From assembly GCA_963847595.1 (NCBI GenBank), contig CAWKAJ010000003.1:186001-250000 (forward strand): 64,000 nucleotides of DNA, read 5' to 3'. A program made the translations under genes and the position numbers. Origin of the DNA: JACWAE01 sp963847595 (GTDB lineage Bacteria > Chloroflexota > Dehalococcoidia > SZUA-161). Below the pieces are notes generated by a model. The model was given only the letters and a program-made list of their open reading frames with translations, was not told the DNA's origin and ran no database searches. Below, piece by piece: positions 47,559 to 55,493 of this stretch (position 1 is its first letter; each line of letters begins with the position of its first letter).

Positions 47559-48347
47559 TCACAGAGGCGCATGCTGAGACCTGACGACTCGGGTAACCAT
47601 ACTTCGGGGAGCAAACCGGGCAAACCAGGGGGCGAATTTATATTCCAGCCCGGGAATCTCGATAAGCTTTCCTCTTTTCAGAGCCTTATAGCCAGCCTCG
47701 GCAACCGTGGCGGCATCCATCATTTTCCGTTTTGATACTTTACAGTTCTCCATATGTGCCCTGCTCTGGAACTCAGTCCTCGCCAGACCGACGCACAGGC
47801 AGGTAACGCTGACGCCGGTTCCCTGCAGCTCGTTTGCCAGGGCTTCCGTGAAATGCAGGACGAAAGCTTTGGTAGAGCAGTAGACCGCCTCCAACGGCGT
47901 GGGCAGGAAAGCGCATAAGGAAGCCGCGTTCAGTATATAGCCTGACTTGTCCTGCACCATATCTTTGAGGAACAGCTTGGTCAAATGAATCAGGGAGGCA
48001 GCGTTCACCTGAATCATGTCCAGCTCTTCTCGCAGGTCGGTTTCGAGGAACGGGCCGTAGACACCGTAGCCGGCATTATTGACCAGGACGTCCACGTTTA
48101 TGCGTTTATCTTGAAGTTGCGAGAATATCTCGTCGGGAGCTTGGGGAACAGACAAATCCAGGGGCAGAACGATCACGCTCGTCCGGTACTTTTTAGCGAT
48201 CTCTGCCTGCAGCTCCTCAAGCCGGTCTTTTCGGCGCGCGACTATGACCAGGTCCTTGCCATCCTGTGCCATGAGCCTGGCGAGCTCGCAGCCTATCCCG
48301 CTGGAAGCCCCTGTCACCAGTGCATATTTCTCTTTGCTGCCTATCAT
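47559..48347 (-). CDS. Short-chain dehydrogenase/reductase
   Basis: A 262-residue classical SDR. NAD(P)-binding TGASSGIG at 12-19, structural NNAG at 90-93, catalytic Ser143, Tyr156 and Lys160 (AVYCSTK). Arg residues after the second beta strand (VARRKDR) favour NADP. The family resembles DltE/YqjQ-type oxidoreductases acting on lipids or ketones. GGAGGGG precedes ATG. Convergent with the CDGSH gene and not in an operon. Confidence 0.9.
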   Translation of the reverse strand: MIGSKEKYALVTGASSGIGCELARLMAQDGKDLVIVARRKDRLEELQAEIAKKYRTSVIVLPLDLSVPQAPDEIFSQLQDKRINVDVLVNNAGYGVYGPFLETDLREELDMIQVNAASLIHLTKLFLKDMVQDKSGYILNAASLCAFLPTPLEAVYCSTKAFVLHFTEALANELQGTGVSVTCLCVGLARTEFQSRAHMENCKVSKRKMMDAATVAEAGYKALKRGKLIEIPGLEYKFAPWFARFAPRSMVTRVVRSQHAPL

Positions 48348-48829
48348 GTGTCCCCTCCCAACTCAATGAATTGACAGAAAGTATATGGTATTCTACAGAG
48401 GTATGGGGCGAAGTGCAACAAGCGTAGAATATCAGAGATTTTGAAAAATCTCCAACGTAACGTCACCGCTTGGAGATCGGGACAGCTTCCGCTTGTGTGA
48501 GCTTTGTGGTGACCAATTCGCGAGGCTATTCCAAGTTACCTGGTGGAGTGCAATGTGCGAGAATGAGTTAGCTTCGGAGCTTTGATCTCGAGGGGGAAAT
48601 AGCTTATCGGCAAATCACCGGAAACCTTAAGTTCAAGGAAAAGTTGAAAGGTAACATTCTTAGTCCACAGTCACAATCCGTCAGTTTGTAACGTTACGAA
48701 CCCCTGTCCATGCAGAATGCAATTACAAAACTGGAATTGAGTGTGAGATTGATGGGGAATCCTCTGAGATGGTGCGGCGGCATACTCCCTCAGACATTCA
48801 CAAAGACAGCATGAAGCACTACAGTGTTC
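48348..48829. other. Intergenic, repeat debris
   Basis: No gene was seen in about 480 bases. Three short segments recur near 52 kb: CAGAGATTTTGAAAAATCTC (48428-48447) occurs inverted near 52135-52160, ACGAACCCCTG with TGCAG (about 48697-48715) recurs near 52024-52043, and AGCATGAAGCACTACAG (48810-48826) recurs at 51981-51997. The stretch appears to be one flank of an accessory insertion. Confidence 0.5.
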
Positions 48830-49090
48830 TTAATGGCTAGCACCAAGCAGAGATGTGATTGCGCTTTGAACATCTGCACGAGCCCTCATTAAACAGGCGA
48901 CTCGAGATGAGGCAAACGTGTCACCGCTTACAGAGGCTACCTCTCTTCTTATCTCAACGCGGATTATCCTGTCCACCTCCTCGAGCTTCGCCACTAGTTC
49001 ATCACGATGACTTGGGCAGTCTGATGCCACGTTCAACTTTTTCCTTGGCACTTTTGTTTGACACTCCTTGCTCTCCAGCCATTGCTGCAC
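48830..49090 (-). CDS. Hypothetical protein
   Basis: An 86-residue frame with GTG start, WLESKECQTKVPRKKLNVAS..., mostly helical with a charged centre (DELVAKLEEVDRIIRVEIRREV). The composition is protein-like and nothing overlaps it, but the ribosome site is poor. An ATG in another frame overlaps the start. Not recognised. Confidence 0.4.
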   Translation of the reverse strand: MQQWLESKECQTKVPRKKLNVASDCPSHRDELVAKLEEVDRIIRVEIRREVASVSGDTFASSRVACLMRARADVQSAITSLLGASH

Positions 49091-49218
49091 CTAGATTTAA
49101 GCTATGACGCAAACTATAATTGGTTAGACTAAGCTTGGTTCGCGTTGCACAAACCAAGCAAGTTTTCACCGTGAGAATTCTGGGTGCTCCTGATAATCAG
49201 TTTCCCCACATTTCTTTT

Positions 49219-49764
49219 CTAATCCGACTTTCCAACCACTATTTTACCTGTGCCTTTGCAGTAGAGACACTTATCTTTCAATATCGGATGGTCATCACAG
49301 TAAGGGCAGGTGATTCTCAATCTGCTCGTATCTTCCATACCTAAACCTTTGACTTTCCAGGATAGATCGCTATTTGACTGGATTTTGCTTCCTCCAACGT
49401 TGGTGACTAATTTACAGCCGATTTTGTGACAAGTCTCTGCTTCGGGAATATTTTCCGGTCCAGTCCTGTCACCGCCTTTGGCAAATATGTCGGGCTTGAC
49501 CAGTTCCAGCGTCTTACATACAGTCTGGTCTTCATCCACAGAAGCAATAACTTCATCAACTCCCTTGACGTTTTCCAGAATTTCCTTTCTCTCCTCAAAT
49601 GGCCTGAACACAACCCCCTTTTTTCTAAGCAGGAAATCGTCGCCATTCAAGATTACCACCAGCATATCACCTAGTTTAGCCGCTTCGCGAATGTATCGAA
49701 TGTGACCAACATGGATAGGATCAAAGGCTCCACTTATTGCAACTGTGACAAGTCTATCTTTCAT
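49219..49764 (-). CDS. Cytidylyltransferase-like protein with C-terminal zinc ribbon
   Basis: A 181-residue protein. Residues 1-130 form a nucleotidyltransferase of the RfaE/TagD kind: the HxGH motif in GAFDPIHVGHIRYI, then LRKKGVVFRPFEERKEIL, and FAKGGDRTGPENIPE as the RTEGIST-like region. The last 35 residues hold CPYCDDHPILKDKCLYCKGTG, a zinc ribbon like that of DnaJ or glutaredoxin-associated knuckles. AGGAG precedes ATG. The normal enzyme transfers CMP or AMP to a sugar phosphate; the added ribbon is unusual. Confidence 0.85.
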   Translation of the reverse strand: MKDRLVTVAISGAFDPIHVGHIRYIREAAKLGDMLVVILNGDDFLLRKKGVVFRPFEERKEILENVKGVDEVIASVDEDQTVCKTLELVKPDIFAKGGDRTGPENIPEAETCHKIGCKLVTNVGGSKIQSNSDLSWKVKGLGMEDTSRLRITCPYCDDHPILKDKCLYCKGTGKIVVGKSD

Positions 49765-49834
49765 TCCAATTGCTCCTCTGATTTTAGATTATCACTCAAG
49801 AATGTTCCGTTCCCAATCGATGCAACGGGGTCGG

Positions 49835-50038
49835 TCAGCTCTTGCTGCCTGGAACACCATGCCGCACCTTGCCAGACCCGAGATGCAAACCTCTTCGTAC
49901 GATCGCGCTGTCCCACGAACCGCAAAACTGCTTTCTCGCTGCGCACTTCTTGCAAATACCGAAATTCCTCTCATCTAGTAACCAGTGATGGATGCACTCT
50001 TTGCCATCGGCATTGAACTGTCCCCGCTCATTATCCAT
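49835..50038 (-). CDS. Small zinc-binding protein
   Basis: A 67-residue frame beginning MDNERGQFNADGKECIHHWL, with GGGGGAGGT five bases before ATG. Cys15-x-His and GICKKCAARKQF give a CxH...CxxC knuckle. The second half (after about residue 40) has no clear structure and may be read beyond the original end. Similar short CxHxW...CKxCG proteins are common beside mobile genes in environmental genomes, from memory. Confidence 0.5.
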   Translation of the reverse strand: MDNERGQFNADGKECIHHWLLDERNFGICKKCAARKQFCGSWDSAIVRRGLHLGSGKVRHGVPGSKS

Positions 50039-50374
50039 CTCAGACCTCCCCCAGGCTGAATGGGATAACTCCTGCCAACAACCTCGACCTGATATCTGCC
50101 CTTAAAGTGACCTTCACCAAAGGCACCACGCCTTGATTGGCTCTTCAAGATTGGTAGCCACGATGTTGTGGCTATGCGATGTCCTGGTCAAATCAGCTTA
50201 GGACCACTTCAAGGGGAAGCGCTTATCAGCGGTAAAAGCGAAGGACATGGTGTGACGCAAACAACACGCTGCGTCACAAAAGAGGAATCGGGCACCATTT
50301 CCAACTGCCCGTTATCCCCACCCCAACCCACCAAGCTGATTTGATAGAGCGGAAGCTAACTACTTCCCTTGTCT
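50039..50374. other. Intergenic stretch, no gene seen
   Basis: About 335 bases between two minus-strand zinc-ribbon genes. A short repeat of CAAACAACACGCTGCGTCACA is present around 50258-50278. No promoter, hairpin or RNA could be assigned with confidence. Confidence 0.4.
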
Positions 50375-50683
50375 CTACCGCTTCGTTTTTGAGTAGCAGT
50401 CAGAGCAGTACACCGGGCGCCCGTTTCGGGGCTCGAAGGGGACCTGGGTGTTCTTGCCGCAAGAGGCGCATACTGCAGGGTACATTTCCCTCTGCTGTCG
50501 GTAGCCTCCACCTCCACTGCCATACCCGCCACCGCGCTCTTGTTTTTTGACTGCCCGGCAGGTGGGACAACGCCGGGGCTCATTGGTGAAGCTCTTGGAA
50601 GCGAAGAACTCCTGCTCGGAAGCGCTAAAGGTGAAGCTTGTGCCGCAATCCGAGCAAGTGAGGGTTTTGTCTGTATATGCCAT
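50375..50683 (-). CDS. Zinc-ribbon protein with Gly-rich linker (CxxC x4)
   Basis: A 102-residue protein. First ribbon: CSDCGTSFTFSASEQEFF...CPTC; a Gly/Tyr/Arg-rich linker (GGGYGSGGGGYRQQRE); second ribbon: CASCGKNTQVPFEPRNGRPV and CSDC. This is the CxxC-x-CxxC zinc-ribbon domain (zinc-ribbon_4/CXXC family) often found in Chloroflexota and cyanobacteria. GGAGG lies six bases before ATG. An RNA- or DNA-binding role is plausible from the RGG-like linker. Confidence 0.85.
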   Translation of the reverse strand: MAYTDKTLTCSDCGTSFTFSASEQEFFASKSFTNEPRRCPTCRAVKKQERGGGYGSGGGGYRQQREMYPAVCASCGKNTQVPFEPRNGRPVYCSDCYSKTKR

Positions 50684-50914
50684 GGATGACCTCCTTTTTT
50701 ATGTCCTGATTGGAGTTTGATCATCCATGGCCTGGGAGATACCTTTGTAAAGAACAGGTCGGGGAATAGCAAACTTGAAACAGGTCGTTATGTAAATTAT
50801 AACAGCGAATTGCTATTTGTCAATCTTACGAGCGGGTTCTCCTCGGTTGCGGTTGGTAACTAAATTTGGCATAGAAAAGCTAAAGAGGGCAATAGGTTAG
50901 TAGTTGGGCTGCTA

Positions 50915-51148
50915 TTATTGCTTACTTAGTTCTTCGCGGAGTATATCATTTAGTTTGTCAAAATTGAATAGGTATCCCTCAGCGCTTACCTTTATGCCGT
51001 TATTTCGTGCCCATTTGATATGAAGGTTAGGCGGGTTCCAAGTTGGGTCAAATCCTGAGAGAGCCCGCCTGAAATGCAAGAGAATGCCCCTCTCGGATGT
51101 AAATGTTTTCTTTTTGCACGCCGGACAATAGAAGCGCTTCTGAGCCAT
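50915..51148 (-). CDS. Small zinc-finger-like hypothetical protein
   Basis: A 77-residue protein, MAQKRFYCPACKKKTFTSER..., with CPAC followed by HFRRALSGFD; the ligands could be two cysteines and one or two histidines (GILLHFRRA, NLHIKW). GGAGGGGG is immediately before ATG. The C-terminus is helical and acidic. Belongs to the run of small zinc proteins on this strand; function unknown. Confidence 0.6.
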   Translation of the reverse strand: MAQKRFYCPACKKKTFTSERGILLHFRRALSGFDPTWNPPNLHIKWARNNGIKVSAEGYLFNFDKLNDILREELSKQ

Positions 51149-51339
51149 TTCCCCCTCCTGTGATTTGATATTGTCTCCTATTTATGAATTAGCATCGCGC
51201 ATAAGGTTATGTCTACTTTATTGATTTCACCTTGAAAATTGTCGTAGTCCTAGCCTTTATCCACTCGCTGAGTTGTGACACCTTTTCGGCTTCGGTCAAA
51301 TGCCATTTTGGATTGATGAACTTCAGTCGACACGTTAGT

Positions 51340-51489
51340 CTACTTCCCGGCCTTCTCTTGCTTGGGTATTCTATGCTGGACTCCAGAATATCTCCAGTCA
51401 CATTTGGTGTTTGTGCAAGAGGATGATTTCCCATTTCTGGGCAATGGAGATCCACACTTTGGACACTTCATTTTCGATTTCCAACCCAT
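51340..51489 (-). CDS. Small zinc-ribbon protein
   Basis: A 49-residue frame, MGWKSKMKCPKCGSPLPRNG..., with Cys9, Cys12, Cys25 and Cys30 (CPKC and CTNTKC) and a basic tail ending KQEKAGK. AGGAG is eight bases before ATG 51489. It overlaps no better frame: the alternative at 51213-51455 is a different frame of the same DNA. The four-cysteine ribbon and the ribosome site support a real gene. Confidence 0.6.
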   Translation of the reverse strand: MGWKSKMKCPKCGSPLPRNGKSSSCTNTKCDWRYSGVQHRIPKQEKAGK

Positions 51490-51510
51490 CGTCTAGCTCC
51501 TCTCTTTGCG

Positions 51511-51747
51511 TTAAAACTGCCACTTGGCGGCAATAGGCTCTTTCTCTGTAGGATGTGAGCCTTGCTCGGTTTCAGCACTCCTGGGAACGAACTCACCCCG
51601 TATGGTGAAAGCCCCAGTTGTGTAGGCGGGTTTATGGGACTCCACTATATGCTTCTCCCAACACTCGGAGTGGGTCATTGCCCCACAAGAGCAACTGAAA
51701 ACTGTCCTACTTGTGAAAAACGGTTTGCCACAGGCTGAACAATTCAC
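51511..51747 (-). CDS. Small zinc-ribbon protein
   Basis: A 78-residue protein with GTG start (AAGGTGG six bases upstream): MNCSACGKPFFTSRTVFSCS followed by CGAMTHSECWEKHI. CxxC, CxC and HxxC give a RING/PHD-like or treble-clef set of ligands. The C-terminal half is disordered. It is the first gene of the minus-strand zinc-ribbon run, 21 bases before the 51340 gene. Confidence 0.65.
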   Translation of the reverse strand: MNCSACGKPFFTSRTVFSCSCGAMTHSECWEKHIVESHKPAYTTGAFTIRGEFVPRSAETEQGSHPTEKEPIAAKWQF

Positions 51748-51811
51748 GGCAGACCACCTTCTTCCTTTCTATAACTATGCTCTCCAGCAGATACGCTGAT
51801 TATTTACGAAA

Positions 51812-51901
51812 GTGTCCTAGAGCGGAGCAAGATCCAATGGGTGATGTCCTAAAGTGGGGCAAAATCCAAGGGGAAATGTTCTGCAGCGGGGCATATTCCT
51901 A
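51812..51901. repeat. Three tandem 25-bp repeats, IS21-like end
   Basis: TGTCCTAGAGCGGAGCAAGA (51812), TGTCCTAAAGTGGGGCAAAA (51845) and TGTTCTGCAGCGGGGCATAT (51877), each ending TCC(A/T)A and spaced 32-33 bases. Multiple terminal repeats of the type TGTCC...GGGGCAAAATC are characteristic of IS21-family ends. No istA or istB is present, so this is a solo end or remnant. Confidence 0.6.
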
Positions 51902-52271
51902 CAGGAAATTCGATGATGTGACTGTACCACGCATGTTAATCAAAGTCAATAGAACCCTAGCATGCTTACCTTCTCAGATAGCATGAAGCACTACAGGGCG
52001 GTGGTCGACTGTCCTTGATAGCATTACGAACCCTGTGCGTGCAGCTACTATGGAGTACTCTTGAGACTTAATATGAGCAATCTAGTTAACAAATAGCCAG
52101 ATTGTACCTCAAACAAGCCCGGTTGGCGATCCCCTTCCAAGATTTTTCAAAGTCTCTGGAATATATCAAGTGGAGAGAAGATTAATCACGTATTTACATA
52201 AGTAACGCAATTTGACTAAAATAGTTGAGTGAGCTTATGCTGTCCGTAAACAAGTGCTGGGGGAAGATGAC
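51902..52271. other. Intergenic, repeat debris and a promoter
   Basis: Holds the 52-kb partners of the short repeats at 48.4-48.8 kb (AGCATGAAGCACTACAG, ACGAACCCTG, and the inverted AGATTTTTCAAAGTCTCTGG). A possible promoter for the next gene is TTGACT (52212) and TATGCT (about 52236). Confidence 0.45.
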
Positions 52272-52721
52272 ATGAAAGAAAAGAATAAACTCGCTGCTCC
52301 CTGTGGTCTATATTGCGGTGTCTGTGGTGTATATATCGCACACAAGAACAATGATACGAAGTTTAAAGAAAGACTGCAGAATGTCTATTGGGTAGGCACA
52401 GAGGAGATTAAATGCAACGGTTGCCTATCCGATGTTTTATTCAAATACTGTTTGGAATGTCCGATCAGGACCTGTACAGCTTCAAAGGGAATCGAGGGTT
52501 GTCATGAATGTAAAGATTTCCCGTGCCAGTTCATCGATGATTTCCCCCTCCCTGTCGGCAAAAAAGTGATATTGCGGGCCATTCCCGCCTGGAGGCAACT
52601 TGGGACTGAGAGGTGGATGGAAAAAGAGGAGGAACGGTATCATTGCCCTCATTGTGGCTACAAGCTGTTCCGGGGAGCAAAAAGATGCCGGAACTGCAAA
52701 CAACCGGTAGACGTGGACTAG
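52272..52721 (+). CDS. DUF3795 protein with C-terminal zinc ribbon
   Basis: A 149-residue protein from ATG 52272 (GGGGGAAG upstream). The DUF3795 part starts CGLYCGVCGVYIAHKNND, then IKCNGCLSDVLFKYCLECPIRTC and CHECKDFPCQFIDDF. After a helical segment with WRQLGTERWMEKEEE it ends in a zinc ribbon (CPHCGYKLFRGAKRCRNCKQ). Function unknown; the ending suggests nucleic-acid or protein contact. Longer than the relative at 39780. Convergent with the ferredoxin gene. Confidence 0.85.
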   Translation: MKEKNKLAAPCGLYCGVCGVYIAHKNNDTKFKERLQNVYWVGTEEIKCNGCLSDVLFKYCLECPIRTCTASKGIEGCHECKDFPCQFIDDFPLPVGKKVILRAIPAWRQLGTERWMEKEEERYHCPHCGYKLFRGAKRCRNCKQPVDVD

Positions 52722-52739
52722 ACTATATTTCGCGTTTGC

Positions 52740-53783
52740 TTACTCCTGAACTCCGGGCACATGCGACACCGGCCTGACGCACTTCATGGAGATGGCCTCC
52801 TGGTTGCAGGCCATGAAACAGCACCCGCACCCGTAACAGGCCTCAGGGTTCACCTGTGCCTTGAGCTTCTTCGAGCCGGGTGATTTCGCCAGAGCTATAG
52901 CATCGAAGTTGCAGTTATCTACACAGTCCTGGCAGCCGGTGCACTTGTCCTGGTCGACCTGTGCCTCGTAGCGGCTCTTGGCGTAGTGCTGGCTGAGAGG
53001 AACATTGCCTTTTTTCAGGCTCTGGAACTCTATACAGCAATCGTTACAGCAGTTGCACATGATGGCAACTCCGGTATCATTGACTGCAGTATGTACCAAC
53101 CCTGAGCGTGAGGCTTTCTCCAGTATTTCAAGCGCTTCATCGGAGGTCAGCTTCCTGCCGTGTCCGGAGGCAATATCGTATTCGGCGGTCCTGTCGAAGT
53201 TGAGGCAGACCTCCAGGGGCCGGTTACAGGCTCTGACCTCCAGGCGGCATGGGCAATCTACCACGGAGATGAGTCGCTTGCTCTTGAGTATTTCCCGCCA
53301 GTCCTCCCAGGGCTGGAGATTAGGGTCGTTTGCCACAGACTTCACGGCGGGTATAATTCTCATTATCGGGGTTGAAGCAGCAGCGTATTCTTTGCCGTAC
53401 CTTCGATAACCTTCGTTTTCATCGTACTGATACCAGAGGCGGCGGAGCTTTTCGAGTTCAGGGAAACGCTTCCAGCCGGTTAGCATGGAATCATGAAGCT
53501 GCATCGGGGACTTACCGAATCTCCACTCTCGGCGGTCCTGGAAATTACGGGGGAAGGCTAGACCCTTATAAAAAAGGTCGTCCAGTTCCTGTTTTACCGC
53601 TTCTGCATCTAGACCTAGCTTCTCCGCCAACTGCTCGGCCGTAAGCGCTGGGCCGGGAGCTTGGTTTAATGCTTCGAGAATCCTCGCCTGCCGGGGCGTA
53701 GCCCCATATTCAAAAATCTTGGGTAGATACTCAGAATCAGGGTGCCCCAATTTGGCTGCCAATCGTTTGTAAATCTCTTCCAT
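52740..53783 (-). CDS. Winged-helix plus ferredoxin (2x[4Fe-4S]) protein
   Basis: A 347-residue protein. Residues 25-95 form a winged helix (GATPRQARILEALNQAPGPA, TAEQLAEKLGLDAEAVKQEL). The middle contains CPCRLEVRACNRPLEVC and CNCCNDCC, a cysteine-rich domain; the C-terminus holds two ferredoxin motifs, CTGCQDCVDNC and CYGCGCCFMAC. GGAGG precedes ATG. Proteins of this plan are common in anaerobic Dehalococcoidia and deltaproteobacteria and may be redox-linked regulators or electron carriers. No partner is adjacent. Confidence 0.85.
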   Translation of the reverse strand: MEEIYKRLAAKLGHPDSEYLPKIFEYGATPRQARILEALNQAPGPALTAEQLAEKLGLDAEAVKQELDDLFYKGLAFPRNFQDRREWRFGKSPMQLHDSMLTGWKRFPELEKLRRLWYQYDENEGYRRYGKEYAAASTPIMRIIPAVKSVANDPNLQPWEDWREILKSKRLISVVDCPCRLEVRACNRPLEVCLNFDRTAEYDIASGHGRKLTSDEALEILEKASRSGLVHTAVNDTGVAIMCNCCNDCCIEFQSLKKGNVPLSQHYAKSRYEAQVDQDKCTGCQDCVDNCNFDAIALAKSPGSKKLKAQVNPEACYGCGCCFMACNQEAISMKCVRPVSHVPGVQE

Positions 53784-53900
53784 CGGCTCAACCTCCCATA
53801 CATAGTCATTTTATATGGTCGAGGTGCCTTATGGCAAGGCCGTGTGTGGTGAGTTGGGAAATCAAGAAATGCTGACTATTGTCCGAATCACCTGCGAGGC

Positions 53901-54731
53901 TCAGATGACTTGGCCCATGGAATGTTGCTTCAAGAACCTGAGAATCACCCTGTTGGTCTCATCTGCGCCTTCGATGAACATGCCATGGCCCAGATTCTCC
54001 AGTATCACGAGCTCTGAGTTGGGTATCTTGGACGCAAGAAGTCGCAGGTTGTCGCAGGGGGTGATTCTGTCGGCGGTCCCGCCGATGACCAGGGTAGGCG
54101 CCTTGATCTCAGGCAGCCTGTCATAGGTGTGGGCGGTCAGCATTGCTTCCACCTGTCTCGTGATGCAGTGAGGGGGAGTGGGATGCTCACTTTGCCTGGC
54201 CATAACCTCATTGACCAGGTGAGGGTGTCTGTCCAGGAACTCCTGGCTGCACATGCAGCCGAGCAGTTTCCCCGACCATTCCAGCGGGGTCAACCGGGTA
54301 ATCGTCTCGGGATCGAACATCAGCGCCATAATTTGAGGTTCTGGCAGGATTACATCGGGGGAACCTCCCGGGGAAGCGCAGGATAATATGAGAGTGAGGG
54401 TCCTCTCGGGGTAGGTGAGGGCGAACTCCTGGGCAATGACTCCTCCCATGGAATATCCCAGGATATGGGCTGCTCCTATGCCGATGGAATCAAGTAACCC
54501 GGCGACGTCAGCAGCCATCATCTGCATGGTGTAGGGGACATCGGGTTTGTCGCTGCGCCCGGTGCCTCTGTTATCGAAAGTGATGACATGGTATTTCATG
54601 GAAAGGGCCGGGACTTGATTCAACCATGCTGATGATGAGTCCGTTCCGCATCCGGAGATCATCACCAGTGGCTCACCGTTGCCATGAACCTCATAATATA
54701 TCTTGATGTCGCCGACTTTTCTGAGGGGCAT
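53901..54731 (-). CDS. Alpha/beta-fold hydrolase
   Basis: A 276-residue hydrolase with the nucleophile elbow GYSMGG (Ser94), oxyanion-side ISGCGTDSSSAWLNQ, acid Asp in GGTADRITP and His in LGHGMFIEG. Resembles 3-oxoadipate enol-lactonase and carboxylesterase-like members. Cytoplasmic; substrate unknown. The upstream AAGGGAG is a workable ribosome site. Single gene. Confidence 0.9.
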   Translation of the reverse strand: MPLRKVGDIKIYYEVHGNGEPLVMISGCGTDSSSAWLNQVPALSMKYHVITFDNRGTGRSDKPDVPYTMQMMAADVAGLLDSIGIGAAHILGYSMGGVIAQEFALTYPERTLTLILSCASPGGSPDVILPEPQIMALMFDPETITRLTPLEWSGKLLGCMCSQEFLDRHPHLVNEVMARQSEHPTPPHCITRQVEAMLTAHTYDRLPEIKAPTLVIGGTADRITPCDNLRLLASKIPNSELVILENLGHGMFIEGADETNRVILRFLKQHSMGQVI

Positions 54732-55493
54732 CCTTCACTCCCTTGCTTAGTCGAGTTTACCGTCCCGCAAACGGCATACATGATGCGCGAACTGCGGGCT
54801 GGGATTCACGTTGGTGAATGGATTGCATCTTATACGATGACATGAAACAACTTGCGATATTCTACAGCGAAATTTTGCCAAACGCAAGAGGCCTGCTAAC
54901 TTTGACTTTGAGGAAAGAATGAGGCGATATAGAGAGGAGTTGGGATAGCAAAAACGGGTGTCGTTGCGATCCGCCTGTGGCGGATTTCACCTGACCTGCG
55001 AATCTTCTGAAAGCTGATAGCTTCTAGCGACATCTTCCCCTTGACAGTATGAGAACTAATGTTCTATAATTCCCCCATTACATCGGGACTGCATGTACAC
55101 AGCTCCCGACCAAATTCAAGAGCAGCAGCCGGCATCTACAGAGCCTCACGATTGTGGGCTGATAGCTTTGAGCTGATTGCTGGTTGCACCAGGCTCTTGG
55201 CATTCCCTGGAAAATTGAATATGTGGGGTTTCGTTCGTGGGATTCAGTTTTGGGGAAATTGTTCCTCAAGGTAGGGATGTTTTTTACCCGAGCGGTCCCC
55301 GCTGCGTTCGGCTGAAGCTGACCGCGGCCCGCGAAATCCCGGCGTCCGGCGGCCCCAAAATTGAATAATTCATGCGCCATAAAAGTCGGGCCGTGCTATA
55401 CCCATCCTGCTTTATCTCACCCTGGCACCCTTTTTTGAGTCTGTTTTATGTGATACAATAAATAGATAGCCACCTTAAGGGATGAGTTAAAAC
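54732..55493. other. Long intergenic region upstream of uvrA
   Basis: About 760 bases without a supported gene. It holds the LexA-box promoter at 55041-55070. The 420 bases between that promoter and uvrA would be a long leader; open frames there have no ribosome sites. A GC-rich stretch around 55293-55355 can form local hairpins. Confidence 0.5.
55041..55070 (+). promoter_or_regulatory. Promoter with LexA-type SOS box, upstream of uvrA
   Basis: TTGACA (55041-55046) and TATAAT (55065-55070), 18 bases apart. The spacer contains GAACTAATGTTC (55053-55064), a perfect GAAC-N4-GTTC palindrome like the Gram-positive LexA/DinR box, abutting the -10. It would block the promoter until DNA damage. It lies 424 bases before uvrA, so the link to uvrA is likely but not certain. 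Confidence 0.65.

Noticed and set aside
51777..51986. A 69-codon plus-strand frame over the IS21-like repeats
   Set aside because: It is a translation of the three tandem terminal repeats and no independent coding signal is visible.
48400..52200. CRISPR array or iteron origin in the repeat-rich zinc-ribbon region
   Set aside because: Repeats are few, imperfect and not separated by unique spacers of equal size. No cas or replication gene is present.
55059..55380. Short frames on both strands between the SOS-type promoter and uvrA
   Set aside because: None has a ribosome site or recognisable composition, and the two frames are antisense to each other. They are kept only as a possible untranslated leader.
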